Shown here piece by piece: positions 1 to 7,674 of a DNA stretch of 31,663 nt (position 1 is the first letter of the stretch; each line of letters begins with the position of its first letter). The stretch spans positions 1 to 31,663 of the forward strand of contig DDZV01000012.1 in assembly GCA_002346475.1 (NCBI GenBank). The letters are read 5' to 3'. The DNA comes from Acidobacteria bacterium UBA2999. GTDB lineage: Bacteria > Acidobacteriota > Vicinamibacteria > Vicinamibacterales > UBA2999. The notes under the pieces were generated by a model. It searched no databases, had not been told where the DNA came from, and saw only the letters and a program-made list of their open reading frames with translations. Made by a program: the position numbers and the translations under genes.

Positions 1-823
1 CTTTTGCTCCAAGCTTCGCTGGAACCCCGACAAAAAGATCTTGGATACCATATTCACCTTGTAGATAAACTGAACAGGGCAAGATTTTTTTCTTGTCTTT
101 AAGTATTGCTTCTACCATCTCTGTTGCAGCAGAACCTGGTGCGTACCAAGCACTTGTTCCAACAAGTTTCGTGATCTCTGCACCACCATTTGCTGTACGT
201 TTTGAGATTGCCTCAATCTGATCTTTCGATAACAACTCAGTAATTGGAATGCCAGCAACAGTAGAGTACCGAGGTAAAGGCACCATCGTGTCGCCATGTC
301 CTCCGAGTACAAAAGCATGGACATTTTCAACTGAAACGTTAAGCTCCATTGCAATAAAGGTCCGCATCCGAGCAGAATCAAGAACTCCTGCCATACCAAT
401 AATACGTTCCCGGGGAAACTTCGAAAGTTTCAATAGAGCTTGCGCCATCGCGTCTAACGGATTGGCTACTGGGATAACAATAGCATTTGGGCAGTGCTTG
501 ACTAGGTTCGGTGCAATGCTCTCCATAATTGCAAAATTGTCACGAACTAAGTCGTCTCGACTCATTCCTGGCTTGCGTGGTTTGCCAGAGGTAATGACAA
601 CAATGTCAGCTCCTGAAGCTTCTGCCCAGTCACCGCCACCGATTACTCGAGCATCTGATTTTTCGATCGGACAAGCCTCGTACATATCCAAAGCCATCCC
701 AGCCGCCTTTTGTTCAGCGATGTCGATAATAACTACATCTGCAAGTTCTTTTGCTGCTATGGCATGTGCCACAGTGGCACCGACATTGCCAGCACCCCCT
801 ACTACTGCTACTTTCCGATTCAT
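1..823 (-). CDS. mdh: Malate dehydrogenase (LDH-like), 3' end missing
   Basis: NAD-dependent oxidation of malate to oxaloacetate in the TCA cycle, cytoplasmic. My translation of the minus strand from the ATG at 823-821 gives 274 residues, and the gene runs off the left edge; the family is about 310 residues, so roughly 35 are missing. The N-terminus has the Rossmann loop GGAGNVG (residues 9-15). The mobile loop GKPRKPGMSRDD carries the arginines that select malate over lactate, so I prefer malate to lactate dehydrogenase. VANPLD and the catalytic GGHGD motif follow. A GAGG sequence 8 nt before the ATG supports the start. It is divergent from serA across a 220 bp gap. The family call is very secure; the malate/lactate split is strong but made from motifs alone. 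Confidence 0.95.
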   Translation of the reverse strand, partial: MNRKVAVVGGAGNVGATVAHAIAAKELADVVIIDIAEQKAAGMALDMYEACPIEKSDARVIGGGDWAEASGADIVVITSGKPRKPGMSRDDLVRDNFAIMESIAPNLVKHCPNAIVIPVANPLDAMAQALLKLSKFPRERIIGMAGVLDSARMRTFIAMELNVSVENVHAFVLGGHGDTMVPLPRYSTVAGIPITELLSKDQIEAISKRTANGGAEITKLVGTSAWYAPGSAATEMVEAILKDKKKILPCSVYLQGEYGIQDLFVGVPAKLGAK

Positions 824-1028
824 TAGCGCCTCACGTTAGTTTGACTAGACCACTTAGGGGACGTGCCCCCTATACTGGAACTAGCTATTCACAGTTTCTG
901 TGGAAAAGCCTGTTGAAAACTCTTGAAACAAGTAACAATTTACATCGTATTACGAAAATTTTAGCAGTTTGCACCATCGTAGTGCGATAAGCATTTAAAC
1001 CAAGTGATCTTGTCAGCGCAGACACGCA

Positions 1029-1034
1029 TAAAAT
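1029..1034 (+). promoter_or_regulatory. Candidate -10 element of serA (leaderless start)
   Basis: TAAAAT lies 9 nt before the serA ATG at 1044, with no Shine-Dalgarno sequence between. An alternative -10, TATATC at 1034-1039, sits 18 nt after TTGTCA (1010-1015). Either would start transcription at or next to the ATG. This is inference from motif position only. Confidence 0.35.
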
Positions 1035-1043
1035 ATATCTGAT

Positions 1044-2618
1044 ATGAAGATTGTTATTGCAGACAAATTGCCAGCATCGGCTATAGCCTTACTGCGCAAT
1101 GAGGGCTGGACAGTTAAAGCCGAACCAGCTCGATCAACTGACCAATTAATAGCAGATCTCTCTGACGCTGACGCATTGATCATTCGAAGTGCCACTCAAG
1201 TAACTTCCAGCCTAATTGAAGCAGCGCCAAAACTTCGTGCAATCGCACGTGCTGGAACAGGCGTTGATAACGTTGACGTGGGCACTGCTAGCGAAAAAGG
1301 CATCGTTGTAATGAATGCGCCTGGCGCGAACAGCATCAGTGTCGCTGAACTAGCCATAGCTCTTTTGCTCGGACTAGCTCGCCGTATCCCTGCCGCAGAT
1401 GCAAGCATGAAACAAGGCAAGTGGAATAAGCGTATGTTTATGGGAGAAGAACTTCGAGACAAAACTCTCGGATTAGCTGGTCTCGGCCGCATCGGTCAAG
1501 AAGTCTGCCGTCGTGCGCGAGCGTTGGAAATGCGCGTTATAGCGCATGACCCCTTTATCGCAAAGCCGGTGGCTGATGATCTGGGTGCTGAACTTGTAAC
1601 ACTTGACGATCTATTCGCTAGATCTGATTATCTCTCACTACATATCCCCTCCACTGATAAAACACGTCACATAGTCAATGCTAAGCGGTTATCTCAAGCT
1701 AAGAAAGGAATCCGCATTGTCAATACAGCAAGAGGAGATTTGATTGACGAAGTTGCCTTAACTGAAGCCATCCAAACAGGGCATGTCGGTGGCGCAGCAC
1801 TTGATGTATTTGCTGTTGAGCCTCCAGCCAACAAGCAGTTGCAAACCTTTGAAAACGTAATAGCAACACCACACATTGCCGCATCGACACGGGAAGCACA
1901 AGAGAACGTTGGACTAGAAACTGTAGCAACACTACGAGATTTCTTGCGCGATGGCATCATCCGTAATGCTGTCAATTCTCCCTCTGTGTCTGCAGAGGAA
2001 TTTTCTCGATTACAGCCTTTCATCGCTCTTGCTGAACGACTTGGAGCTTTCCTTGCACAGATGACATCAGCACGCATTGAAGCAGTCGGTATCAGGTACT
2101 ACGGCAACCTCGCAGATACAAAAACAGACCTGATTGGAAACGCCGTTTTGGTGGGCCTCTTTAAGCCTATCCTCTCAACGGTAAGCTCTGTGAATGCTCG
2201 TACTGTGGCAGAAAATCGTGGGATCGAAATAATTGAATCCCAGAGTTCTCGTCAACGAAATTTTACTCGTCTTCTTTCAGTCAAGTTACATACGAGCGAG
2301 GATGAACGCTGGGTAGAGGGTGCCCTATTTGACAGCTCCGTGCCACGCCTAGTGCTTGTAAATGGCGCGGCTGTCGAAGCACCTCTTGATGGAGCAATGA
2401 TTGTCCTGAGCAACACGGATCAACCCGGAGTTATTGGCGATGTCGGTACTATATTAGGAAAACACGGTGTCAATATTGCTACTTTTGCTCTTGGTCGCAA
2501 CAAAGATCAAGCGGTAGGAGTTGTAAATATTGATGAGGGACAAACACCCTCCGAAGAAGCAATCTCTGAGATTCAAAACCTCGCAGCTGTAAAAGAGGTC
2601 CGCCTCGTCAGGGTTTAA
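1044..2618 (+). CDS. serA: D-3-phosphoglycerate dehydrogenase
   Basis: First committed step of serine synthesis: oxidises 3-phosphoglycerate to 3-phosphohydroxypyruvate with NAD, in the cytoplasm. At 524 residues it is the long form of the family. The NAD-binding GLGRIG is at residues 146-151. The catalytic trio is Arg230 in NTARGD, Glu259 in VEPP and His277 in ATPHIAAST. An intervening ASB-type domain follows, then a C-terminal ACT domain from about residue 447 that usually binds serine for feedback inhibition. No Shine-Dalgarno sequence precedes the ATG, so the start may be leaderless. The last 11 bp overlap the end of the convergent gene on the other strand. Confidence 0.97.
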   Translation: MKIVIADKLPASAIALLRNEGWTVKAEPARSTDQLIADLSDADALIIRSATQVTSSLIEAAPKLRAIARAGTGVDNVDVGTASEKGIVVMNAPGANSISVAELAIALLLGLARRIPAADASMKQGKWNKRMFMGEELRDKTLGLAGLGRIGQEVCRRARALEMRVIAHDPFIAKPVADDLGAELVTLDDLFARSDYLSLHIPSTDKTRHIVNAKRLSQAKKGIRIVNTARGDLIDEVALTEAIQTGHVGGAALDVFAVEPPANKQLQTFENVIATPHIAASTREAQENVGLETVATLRDFLRDGIIRNAVNSPSVSAEEFSRLQPFIALAERLGAFLAQMTSARIEAVGIRYYGNLADTKTDLIGNAVLVGLFKPILSTVSSVNARTVAENRGIEIIESQSSRQRNFTRLLSVKLHTSEDERWVEGALFDSSVPRLVLVNGAAVEAPLDGAMIVLSNTDQPGVIGDVGTILGKHGVNIATFALGRNKDQAVGVVNIDEGQTPSEEAISEIQNLAAVKEVRLVRV

Positions 2619-3135
2619 GATTTAGACGAAGGGTCGTGCCATTATCGGCACGATACAATTCAACACCCCCTGCATTAACCAAAGAAACACTGTAGTCCTC
2701 ACCAAGAACATCCCCTTTTTTAAGAAGGAATAGCTGATTTGACATCGTAATGATGGCCGTATGAATAGCACCATCACTGGTAGATGCTTCTGCAATACCA
2801 ATAAGCTTGATCTCTGCACCCTCACGAGATGTTTCTACAAACTGGTCCACGGAGGAACCTGCTTCTCCATAGGACTGAGATGCTAAATCTTCATCTGCCA
2901 ACGAAAATTGAAAAGGATTTCGAACTGGAGGTGCGTACTCAGTAGGAACTTGAAACTGAGCGCCAAGAAGATCGTTCTGAAAAGGAACTTGTGTAGAGGA
3001 ATCGTTTATCTTTAAAGATTCCACCGAATTCTCTTCCATCGTTGTGGCACGATCTACCACTGGATTGATCGAGGTTATCCACATTGCAAATAACCCAGCC
3101 CCAGAAATTAATACGGTAGATTTCAAATACATCAT
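2608..3135 (-). CDS. GspC/PilP-like inner-membrane protein
   Basis: 175 residues with an N-terminal membrane anchor (about residues 5-24), a low-complexity polar linker, a short RNPFQF motif near residue 67, and a C-terminal small beta domain (about 108-175). The pattern of that last domain, with KLIGIAEA, then a repeat around LLKKGDVLGED and GGVELYRADNG, resembles the homology region of type II secretion GspC and type IV pilus PilP, which link the inner-membrane platform to the secretin. No other secretion gene is adjacent, but a secretin gene lies at 28648-30504. Two ATG codons (3135 and 3132) are possible starts. The resemblance is by motif pattern only, so the call is moderate; it could be an unrelated periplasmic anchored protein. 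Confidence 0.5.
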   Translation of the reverse strand: MMYLKSTVLISGAGLFAMWITSINPVVDRATTMEENSVESLKINDSSTQVPFQNDLLGAQFQVPTEYAPPVRNPFQFSLADEDLASQSYGEAGSSVDQFVETSREGAEIKLIGIAEASTSDGAIHTAIITMSNQLFLLKKGDVLGEDYSVSLVNAGGVELYRADNGTTLRLNLKP

Positions 3136-3220
3136 AAAGATTTACAGCTACTATGATGACGTCAACGCTCTAGATTATCGTCAGCGTTATTTGTAACAAA
3201 ACAACGATCGAACTTCGCTG

Positions 3221-3229
3221 TGATATGAT
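3221..3229 (+). promoter_or_regulatory. Extended -10 promoter element for leaderless kdsB
   Basis: TGATATGAT contains the extended -10 form TGn followed by TATGAT (3224-3229). Five nucleotides later is the GTG start of kdsB at 3235, about where transcription should begin. There is no Shine-Dalgarno sequence and no good -35 at 17 nt, which is usual for extended -10 promoters. Confidence 0.5.
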
Positions 3230-3234
3230 TTATT

Positions 3235-4026
3235 GTGCATCCCGTAAAGTTCCGAGATCCATTCGATCCAACCTCACAGCCACTATACACTGTCGTCTTA
3301 ATACCTGCGCGTTTTCATTCAACACGGCTTCCAGGGAAGCCGCTCGCAGACATCGCAGGAAGCCCCATGATAGAGCATGTTTACCGTCATGCAGCAACAG
3401 CTAACGGTGTCGATGCAGTGGCAGTGGCCACGGATGACAAGCGTATCGTGGCAGCCGTCGCTGCATTTGGAGGTGTGGCAAGACTGACAAAAACCTCGCA
3501 TCAATCAGGAACAGATCGTATAGCCGAATTAGCTGCAGAAATTCCTTGTGAAATTGTCATAAATTTACAAGCTGACGAGCCAACCACAGAGCCTGAAACT
3601 ATCTCTAATCTCGCACAGGAAATTTCAAAAGACCCTGCAATTAAAATGGCAACAGTGCGTCGTCCAATTACAGACCAATCAGATTATGCCAACCCCAATG
3701 TAGTTAAAGTGGTAATCAACTGTAATGGTGACGCTCTCTATTTTTCACGTTCGCCAATTCCCTTTGCTAGTAACGCAGCCCACTCTGCAACTGTTTTTCA
3801 GCATATTGGGTTATATGCCTACCGGCGTTCGTTTTTACTGAACTACGCTAACCTAAAGCCCTCCCCTCTCGAACTAGCTGAGTCACTGGAACAACTTAGA
3901 GCCCTGGAAAATGGGGTGCGGATTAAAACTATTGAAACTAGCGCTGAATCAATTGGCGTTGATACTCCAGAGAGCCTAGAACAGGCTCGCCAAATACTCT
4001 CCCTGAACAGCAGAGTTAAAACATGA
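3235..4026 (+). CDS. kdsB: 3-deoxy-manno-octulosonate cytidylyltransferase (CMP-Kdo synthetase)
   Basis: Activates Kdo with CTP to CMP-Kdo, the donor for the LPS inner core. 263 residues starting at GTG; the family is usually about 250. The N-terminal nucleotide-binding signature IPARFHSTRLPGKPL starts near residue 23, the metal site appears as LQADEP (more often QGDEP), and GVDTPESLE closes the C-terminal part. About 18 residues precede the usual start of homology, but no ATG lies between, and the -10 element fits initiation at 3235. The stop overlaps the start of pyrG by 4 nt (ATGA), so CMP-Kdo formation and CTP supply are translationally coupled. Confidence 0.95.
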   Translation: MHPVKFRDPFDPTSQPLYTVVLIPARFHSTRLPGKPLADIAGSPMIEHVYRHAATANGVDAVAVATDDKRIVAAVAAFGGVARLTKTSHQSGTDRIAELAAEIPCEIVINLQADEPTTEPETISNLAQEISKDPAIKMATVRRPITDQSDYANPNVVKVVINCNGDALYFSRSPIPFASNAAHSATVFQHIGLYAYRRSFLLNYANLKPSPLELAESLEQLRALENGVRIKTIETSAESIGVDTPESLEQARQILSLNSRVKT

Positions 4027-5678
4027 CAACGGATAAGCCTGGCACACGGCCCGTCAAATACATTTTTGTCACTGGTGGTGTCGTGTCCTCACTTGGTAAA
4101 GGCTTGGCGGCTGCTTCTATTGGACGTTTGCTAGAAGATCATGGCTACACAGTGGCACTTCAAAAATTTGATCCTTACATCAATATAGATCCGGGAACTA
4201 TGAGTCCCTATCAACACGGGGAAGTCTATGTGACAGATGATGGCGCAGAAACTGACCTCGACTTAGGTCATTATGAACGTTTCACGAATATGGTGGCTTC
4301 TCAGCATAGCAATTGGACAACGGGTCAAATCTATCTTTCAGTAATTCAGAAAGAACGACATGGCGACTATCTTGGAAGGACTGTTCAAGTTATCCCACAT
4401 ATTACCAACGAGATTAAAGACAGCATTCGTCTGGCAGCAAAAGATATCGATATCATGATTGTTGAAATTGGCGGTACTGTTGGAGACATTGAGAGTTCCC
4501 CATTTCTTGAAGCAATTCGCCAATTTAGACTTGATGTAGGCCGAGAGAACACTTTATATATTCACTTGACGCTTGTGCCTTATATCGGAACAGCCGGTGA
4601 ACTAAAAACTAAGCCAACTCAGCATAGTGTTCGTGAACTGCGCACAATCGGTATTCAACCAGATATCTTGCTCTGCCGAACTGATCGGTTTCTTGACTCA
4701 GATATCAAACAAAAAATTGCTCTCTTTTGCGACGTTAACGAAGAGGCTGTTATTACTGCGAAAGACGTAGAAACAATCTATGAAGTGCCCCTTGTTCTAG
4801 CAGCAGAAGGAATCGACCCGATTCTATTGAAATTACTAGACCTCCCGCCCACCAAGGCTAATACTGAAGCCTGGGAAGACTTAGTAAAACGTATCAAACA
4901 CCCAAAAGAAGAACTCACAATACATGTTGTTGGAAAATACACAGGTTATGAGGATTCCTACAAAAGCTTAAACGAAGCAATCTATCACGGGGGGTTTGCG
5001 AACGACATCAAGATCAACCTTAACTGGGTTGATGCAGAAGCTCTAGAAAACGAGGAAGAAACATCTTTATTGGCTGAAGCCCATGGCATTCTTGTCCCAG
5101 GTGGATTTGGAACTCGTGGTACTCGTGGAATGATGAAAGCAGCAAAGTATGCACGAACTCAAGGCATTCCGTACTTTGGTATCTGCTATGGATTTCAGTG
5201 GGCAGCTGTGGAATTTGCTAAAAATGTCTGCGGCCTTGAAGATGCAGACTCCACTGAATGTAACGAAGATGCTACTCATAAGATAATTTACAAACTTAGA
5301 GACCTCCTTGGTGTCGACGATCTAGGTGGCACTATGCGACTGGGACAATATCCTTGCTCTTTAGTTCCTGGATCTATGGCTGCACGCATCTACGGCACAT
5401 CGATGATTCACGAGCGACACCGTCATAGATACGAATTTAATTGCCTCCATGAAAAGACCTTACAAGCTAAGGGGTTTCAGATTTCTGGGCGCTCTCCAGA
5501 TGGAAAATTTGTAGAAATTTGCGAAATTCCAGACCATCCTTGGTATCTCGCAGTCCAATTCCATCCAGAGTTTCAATCAAAACCTCTTAAACCTCACCCT
5601 CTCTTCTCTAGTTTTGTTCAGGCTAGTCTTCAGCATAAGACTGGGCAACTAATAATAAATACGGCTGAAGCTAGCTAA
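4023..5678 (+). CDS. pyrG: CTP synthase
   Basis: Makes CTP from UTP, ATP and glutamine; cytoplasmic. 551 residues, normal length. The N-terminal synthetase domain begins with KYIFVTGGVVSSLGKG (residues 12-27), and the C-terminal class I glutamine amidotransferase domain has its nucleophile Cys388 in GICYGFQ and the His514/Glu516 pair in VQFHPEF. The nucleophile elbow is usually GICLGMQ, so the Tyr/Phe variant here is a small difference. It sits between kdsB and kdsA, so its CTP probably feeds both nucleic acid synthesis and CMP-Kdo formation. Confidence 0.98.
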   Translation: MTTDKPGTRPVKYIFVTGGVVSSLGKGLAAASIGRLLEDHGYTVALQKFDPYINIDPGTMSPYQHGEVYVTDDGAETDLDLGHYERFTNMVASQHSNWTTGQIYLSVIQKERHGDYLGRTVQVIPHITNEIKDSIRLAAKDIDIMIVEIGGTVGDIESSPFLEAIRQFRLDVGRENTLYIHLTLVPYIGTAGELKTKPTQHSVRELRTIGIQPDILLCRTDRFLDSDIKQKIALFCDVNEEAVITAKDVETIYEVPLVLAAEGIDPILLKLLDLPPTKANTEAWEDLVKRIKHPKEELTIHVVGKYTGYEDSYKSLNEAIYHGGFANDIKINLNWVDAEALENEEETSLLAEAHGILVPGGFGTRGTRGMMKAAKYARTQGIPYFGICYGFQWAAVEFAKNVCGLEDADSTECNEDATHKIIYKLRDLLGVDDLGGTMRLGQYPCSLVPGSMAARIYGTSMIHERHRHRYEFNCLHEKTLQAKGFQISGRSPDGKFVEICEIPDHPWYLAVQFHPEFQSKPLKPHPLFSSFVQASLQHKTGQLIINTAEAS

Positions 5679-5692
5679 ACAAGAACCTAGTA

Positions 5693-5716
5693 GCCACTCT
5701 AAGAACACCAAGTGGC
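5693..5716. repeat. Inverted repeat between pyrG and kdsA
   Basis: GCCACT (5693-5698) and AGTGGC (5711-5716) form a 6 bp stem around a 12 nt loop, 15 nt after the pyrG stop. No T-run follows, so it is not a standard terminator. It lies just before the kdsA -35 candidate and could be an operator or a chance hairpin. Confidence 0.25.
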
Positions 5717-5744
5717 CTGTCATCCTAATCAGCGTTACTATAAT
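5717..5744 (+). promoter_or_regulatory. Candidate kdsA promoter with perfect -10
   Basis: CTGTCA (5717-5722), a 16 nt spacer, then a perfect TATAAT (5739-5744). The -10 overlaps the ATG at 5743, so that ATG cannot be used on a transcript starting here. Transcription would begin about 5751-5752, which is the in-frame GTG at 5752. Confidence 0.5.
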
Positions 5745-5751
5745 GGCACTC

Positions 5752-6597
5752 GTGCATCAGATTAGGATTGGCTCATTATCAATTGGCGGCAATAGCCCTC
5801 TTGTTTTTATTGCAGGCCCGTGTGTTATAGAAAGCTCGGTCCATGCAGTTGACATGGCTCTCAAAATTGCTGAGATTGCTTCGAGAACAAACGCTGCAAT
5901 TATCTTCAAGGCCTCTTACGACAAGGCAAACAGAACTTCGATAGACTCATTCCGTGGGCCAGGACTTGAATCAGGTCTTCAAACTCTTGCTGAGATTAAA
6001 TCTCAAACTGAACTGCCGCTATTAACAGACATTCACGAACCAAGCCATGCGAGTCTTGTCGCTGAGGTTGTAGACGTTATTCAAATCCCTGCATTTCTTT
6101 CACGCCAAACTGACCTTTTACTGGCGGCTGCGAAAACAGGCAAACCTGTAAATGTAAAGAAAGGTCAATTCCTTTCACCAAAAGACATGCGTCATGTTAT
6201 AGACAAAGTGCTATCAACTGGAAACAACGACGTCCTTATAACAGAACGTGGAACAAGTTTCGGATACAACAATCTAGTTGTAGATGTTCGAGCATTTCCG
6301 ATGCTTCGTGAATTGGGTTGTCCGGTAATATTTGACGTGACACATAGCCTACAACTCCCAGGCGCCGGCGACGGAATAACAACAGGCCTCTCAAATTACA
6401 TTGATCCGCTTTCAGCAGCTGGTGTGGCAGCAGGTATAGATGGCCTCTTTTTAGAAGTACATGATGATCCTAAGAAGGCCAAAAGTGATGGTGGAAACTC
6501 CCTGCGTCTCGATTCGCTAGAACCTCTAATTCAAAAACTCTTGCAAGTCGATAGCGTCGTCCGTAACAATCCTAACCCTTTGTCCAAGCAGGAATGA
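5752..6597 (+). CDS. kdsA: Kdo-8-phosphate synthase
   Basis: Condenses phosphoenolpyruvate with arabinose 5-phosphate to Kdo 8-phosphate. Family marks are IAGPCVIES near the N-terminus, FKASYDKANRTS, the region around VNVKKGQFLSP, TERGTSFGYNNLVVD and FDVTHSLQLPG. I chose GTG 5752 (281 residues) over ATG 5743 (284 residues) because a consensus TATAAT overlaps the ATG and fits a leaderless start at 5752; homology begins after either. The enzyme has Val-Asn-Val-Lys-Lys where metal-independent forms have Asn, and IAGPCVIES where metal-dependent forms keep Cys, so it is plausibly metal-dependent. The stop overlaps kdsD by 4 nt (ATGA). Confidence 0.95.
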   Translation: MHQIRIGSLSIGGNSPLVFIAGPCVIESSVHAVDMALKIAEIASRTNAAIIFKASYDKANRTSIDSFRGPGLESGLQTLAEIKSQTELPLLTDIHEPSHASLVAEVVDVIQIPAFLSRQTDLLLAAAKTGKPVNVKKGQFLSPKDMRHVIDKVLSTGNNDVLITERGTSFGYNNLVVDVRAFPMLRELGCPVIFDVTHSLQLPGAGDGITTGLSNYIDPLSAAGVAAGIDGLFLEVHDDPKKAKSDGGNSLRLDSLEPLIQKLLQVDSVVRNNPNPLSKQE

Positions 6598-7571
6598 GCG
6601 TGACATCAACATCGCCTGATCGCAAACTTGCCAAGAAGGTTCTTCAAACAGAGGCTGCAGCAATTCTCGAACTTGTGGAACGTATTGACGACCAGTTCGA
6701 CAAGGCTATTCGCCTATTAATGAACTGCCGTGGCCGAGTTATTGTTACAGGAATGGGAAAATCTGGCATCATCTGTCGGAAAATTGCAGCTACCTTGTCG
6801 AGCACTGGTACGCCTGCATTCTTTCTTCATCCCGCAGAAGCAATTCACGGAGACCTTGGGGTAATTCAATCAACAGATGTTGTTATTGCACTGTCTTATA
6901 GCGGTGAAACAGAGGAAATACTTCGACTACTTGAAACAATCAAGCGCCTCGGTGCAAGCTTAATCGCCCTCACAGGAGAACCTAATTCGACACTTGGAAA
7001 ATCTTCTACGGTCACACTTAATTGCCACGTCTCAGAAGAAGCTTGTCCATTAAATCTTGTTCCAACTGCAAGTACTACGGCAGCCCTTGCTCTTGGTGAT
7101 GGGCTAGCTATGGCACTGCTAGTGACAAAGGGCTTTCGTCAAGAAGACTTTGCAAATCTTCACCCGGGTGGAAACCTCGGCAAACAATTAATGCGCGTTG
7201 AACAACTCATGAAACGTGGTCCTGATATACCAAAAGTTTACGCTGACACACCTGTGTCGGAAGTTGTAAGTGAAATATCAAAAAAAGGTCTTGGGATGAC
7301 CTGTGTCATTGATAATGAAGATAAGTTGCTTGGAATAATAACGGATGGTGACCTGCGCCGACACATGACAACATCAAAAAACATACTATCGCTTACCGCT
7401 AGCAAGATCATGACCACTAAACCACTAACTGTGAATCCTGAGGGACTTGCTGTTGAAGCGTTGCAAGTCATGGAAAAACAAAAAATTACCGCCCTGGTGG
7501 TAATAAGATCTGGAACTTATATGGAGGGTGTCATCCATATCCATGACCTCTGGCGAACGGAAATGTTTTAA
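6594..7571 (+). CDS. kdsD: Arabinose-5-phosphate isomerase
   Basis: Interconverts ribulose 5-phosphate and arabinose 5-phosphate, the entry to Kdo synthesis. 325 residues, the full family length. An N-terminal SIS sugar-isomerase domain holds TGMGKSGIICRKIAATLSS (from about residue 52), HGDLGV and SYSGETEE. Two C-terminal CBS domains follow, the first around GMTCVIDNEDKLLGIITDGDLRR and the second beginning KIMTTKPLTV. It overlaps kdsA by 4 nt, so substrate maker and user are coupled. In many bacteria kdsC and lpt genes follow; here a 103 bp gap leads to lapB. Confidence 0.95.
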   Translation: MSVTSTSPDRKLAKKVLQTEAAAILELVERIDDQFDKAIRLLMNCRGRVIVTGMGKSGIICRKIAATLSSTGTPAFFLHPAEAIHGDLGVIQSTDVVIALSYSGETEEILRLLETIKRLGASLIALTGEPNSTLGKSSTVTLNCHVSEEACPLNLVPTASTTAALALGDGLAMALLVTKGFRQEDFANLHPGGNLGKQLMRVEQLMKRGPDIPKVYADTPVSEVVSEISKKGLGMTCVIDNEDKLLGIITDGDLRRHMTTSKNILSLTASKIMTTKPLTVNPEGLAVEALQVMEKQKITALVVIRSGTYMEGVIHIHDLWRTEMF

Positions 7572-7661
7572 TGTTTTTCTTCATACTCGTCTGATATGCC
7601 TTCTGCTTACCACGTCAAAGTCCTGACCTGTATTATTGTCACCTCGGAGTGACACAGTTTT

Positions 7662-7667
7662 TACATT
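7662..7667 (+). promoter_or_regulatory. Candidate -10 element of lapB (leaderless)
   Basis: TACATT lies 7 nt before the lapB ATG at 7675, with no Shine-Dalgarno sequence between. A TTGTCA at 7636-7641 is upstream but with a long 20 nt spacer. Confidence 0.35.
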
Positions 7668-7674
7668 CTAAATA

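Noticed and set aside
249..839. Long open frame of 196 codons on the plus strand
   Set aside because: It lies antisense to malate dehydrogenase, whose minus-strand translation has all family motifs; the plus-strand product is Ser/Ala-rich without any recognisable pattern.
857..869. GGGGACGTGCCCC palindrome upstream of mdh
   Set aside because: Short arms and no second copy; could be an operator, but there is nothing else to support it.
1694..2077. 127-codon minus-strand frame inside serA
   Set aside because: Shadow of serA codon bias; serA is intact across it.
3157..3164. Palindrome TGACGTCA between the GspC/PilP-like gene and kdsB
   Set aside because: Only 8 bp, one copy, and the known meaning of this site is eukaryotic; no second half or repeat supports an operator.
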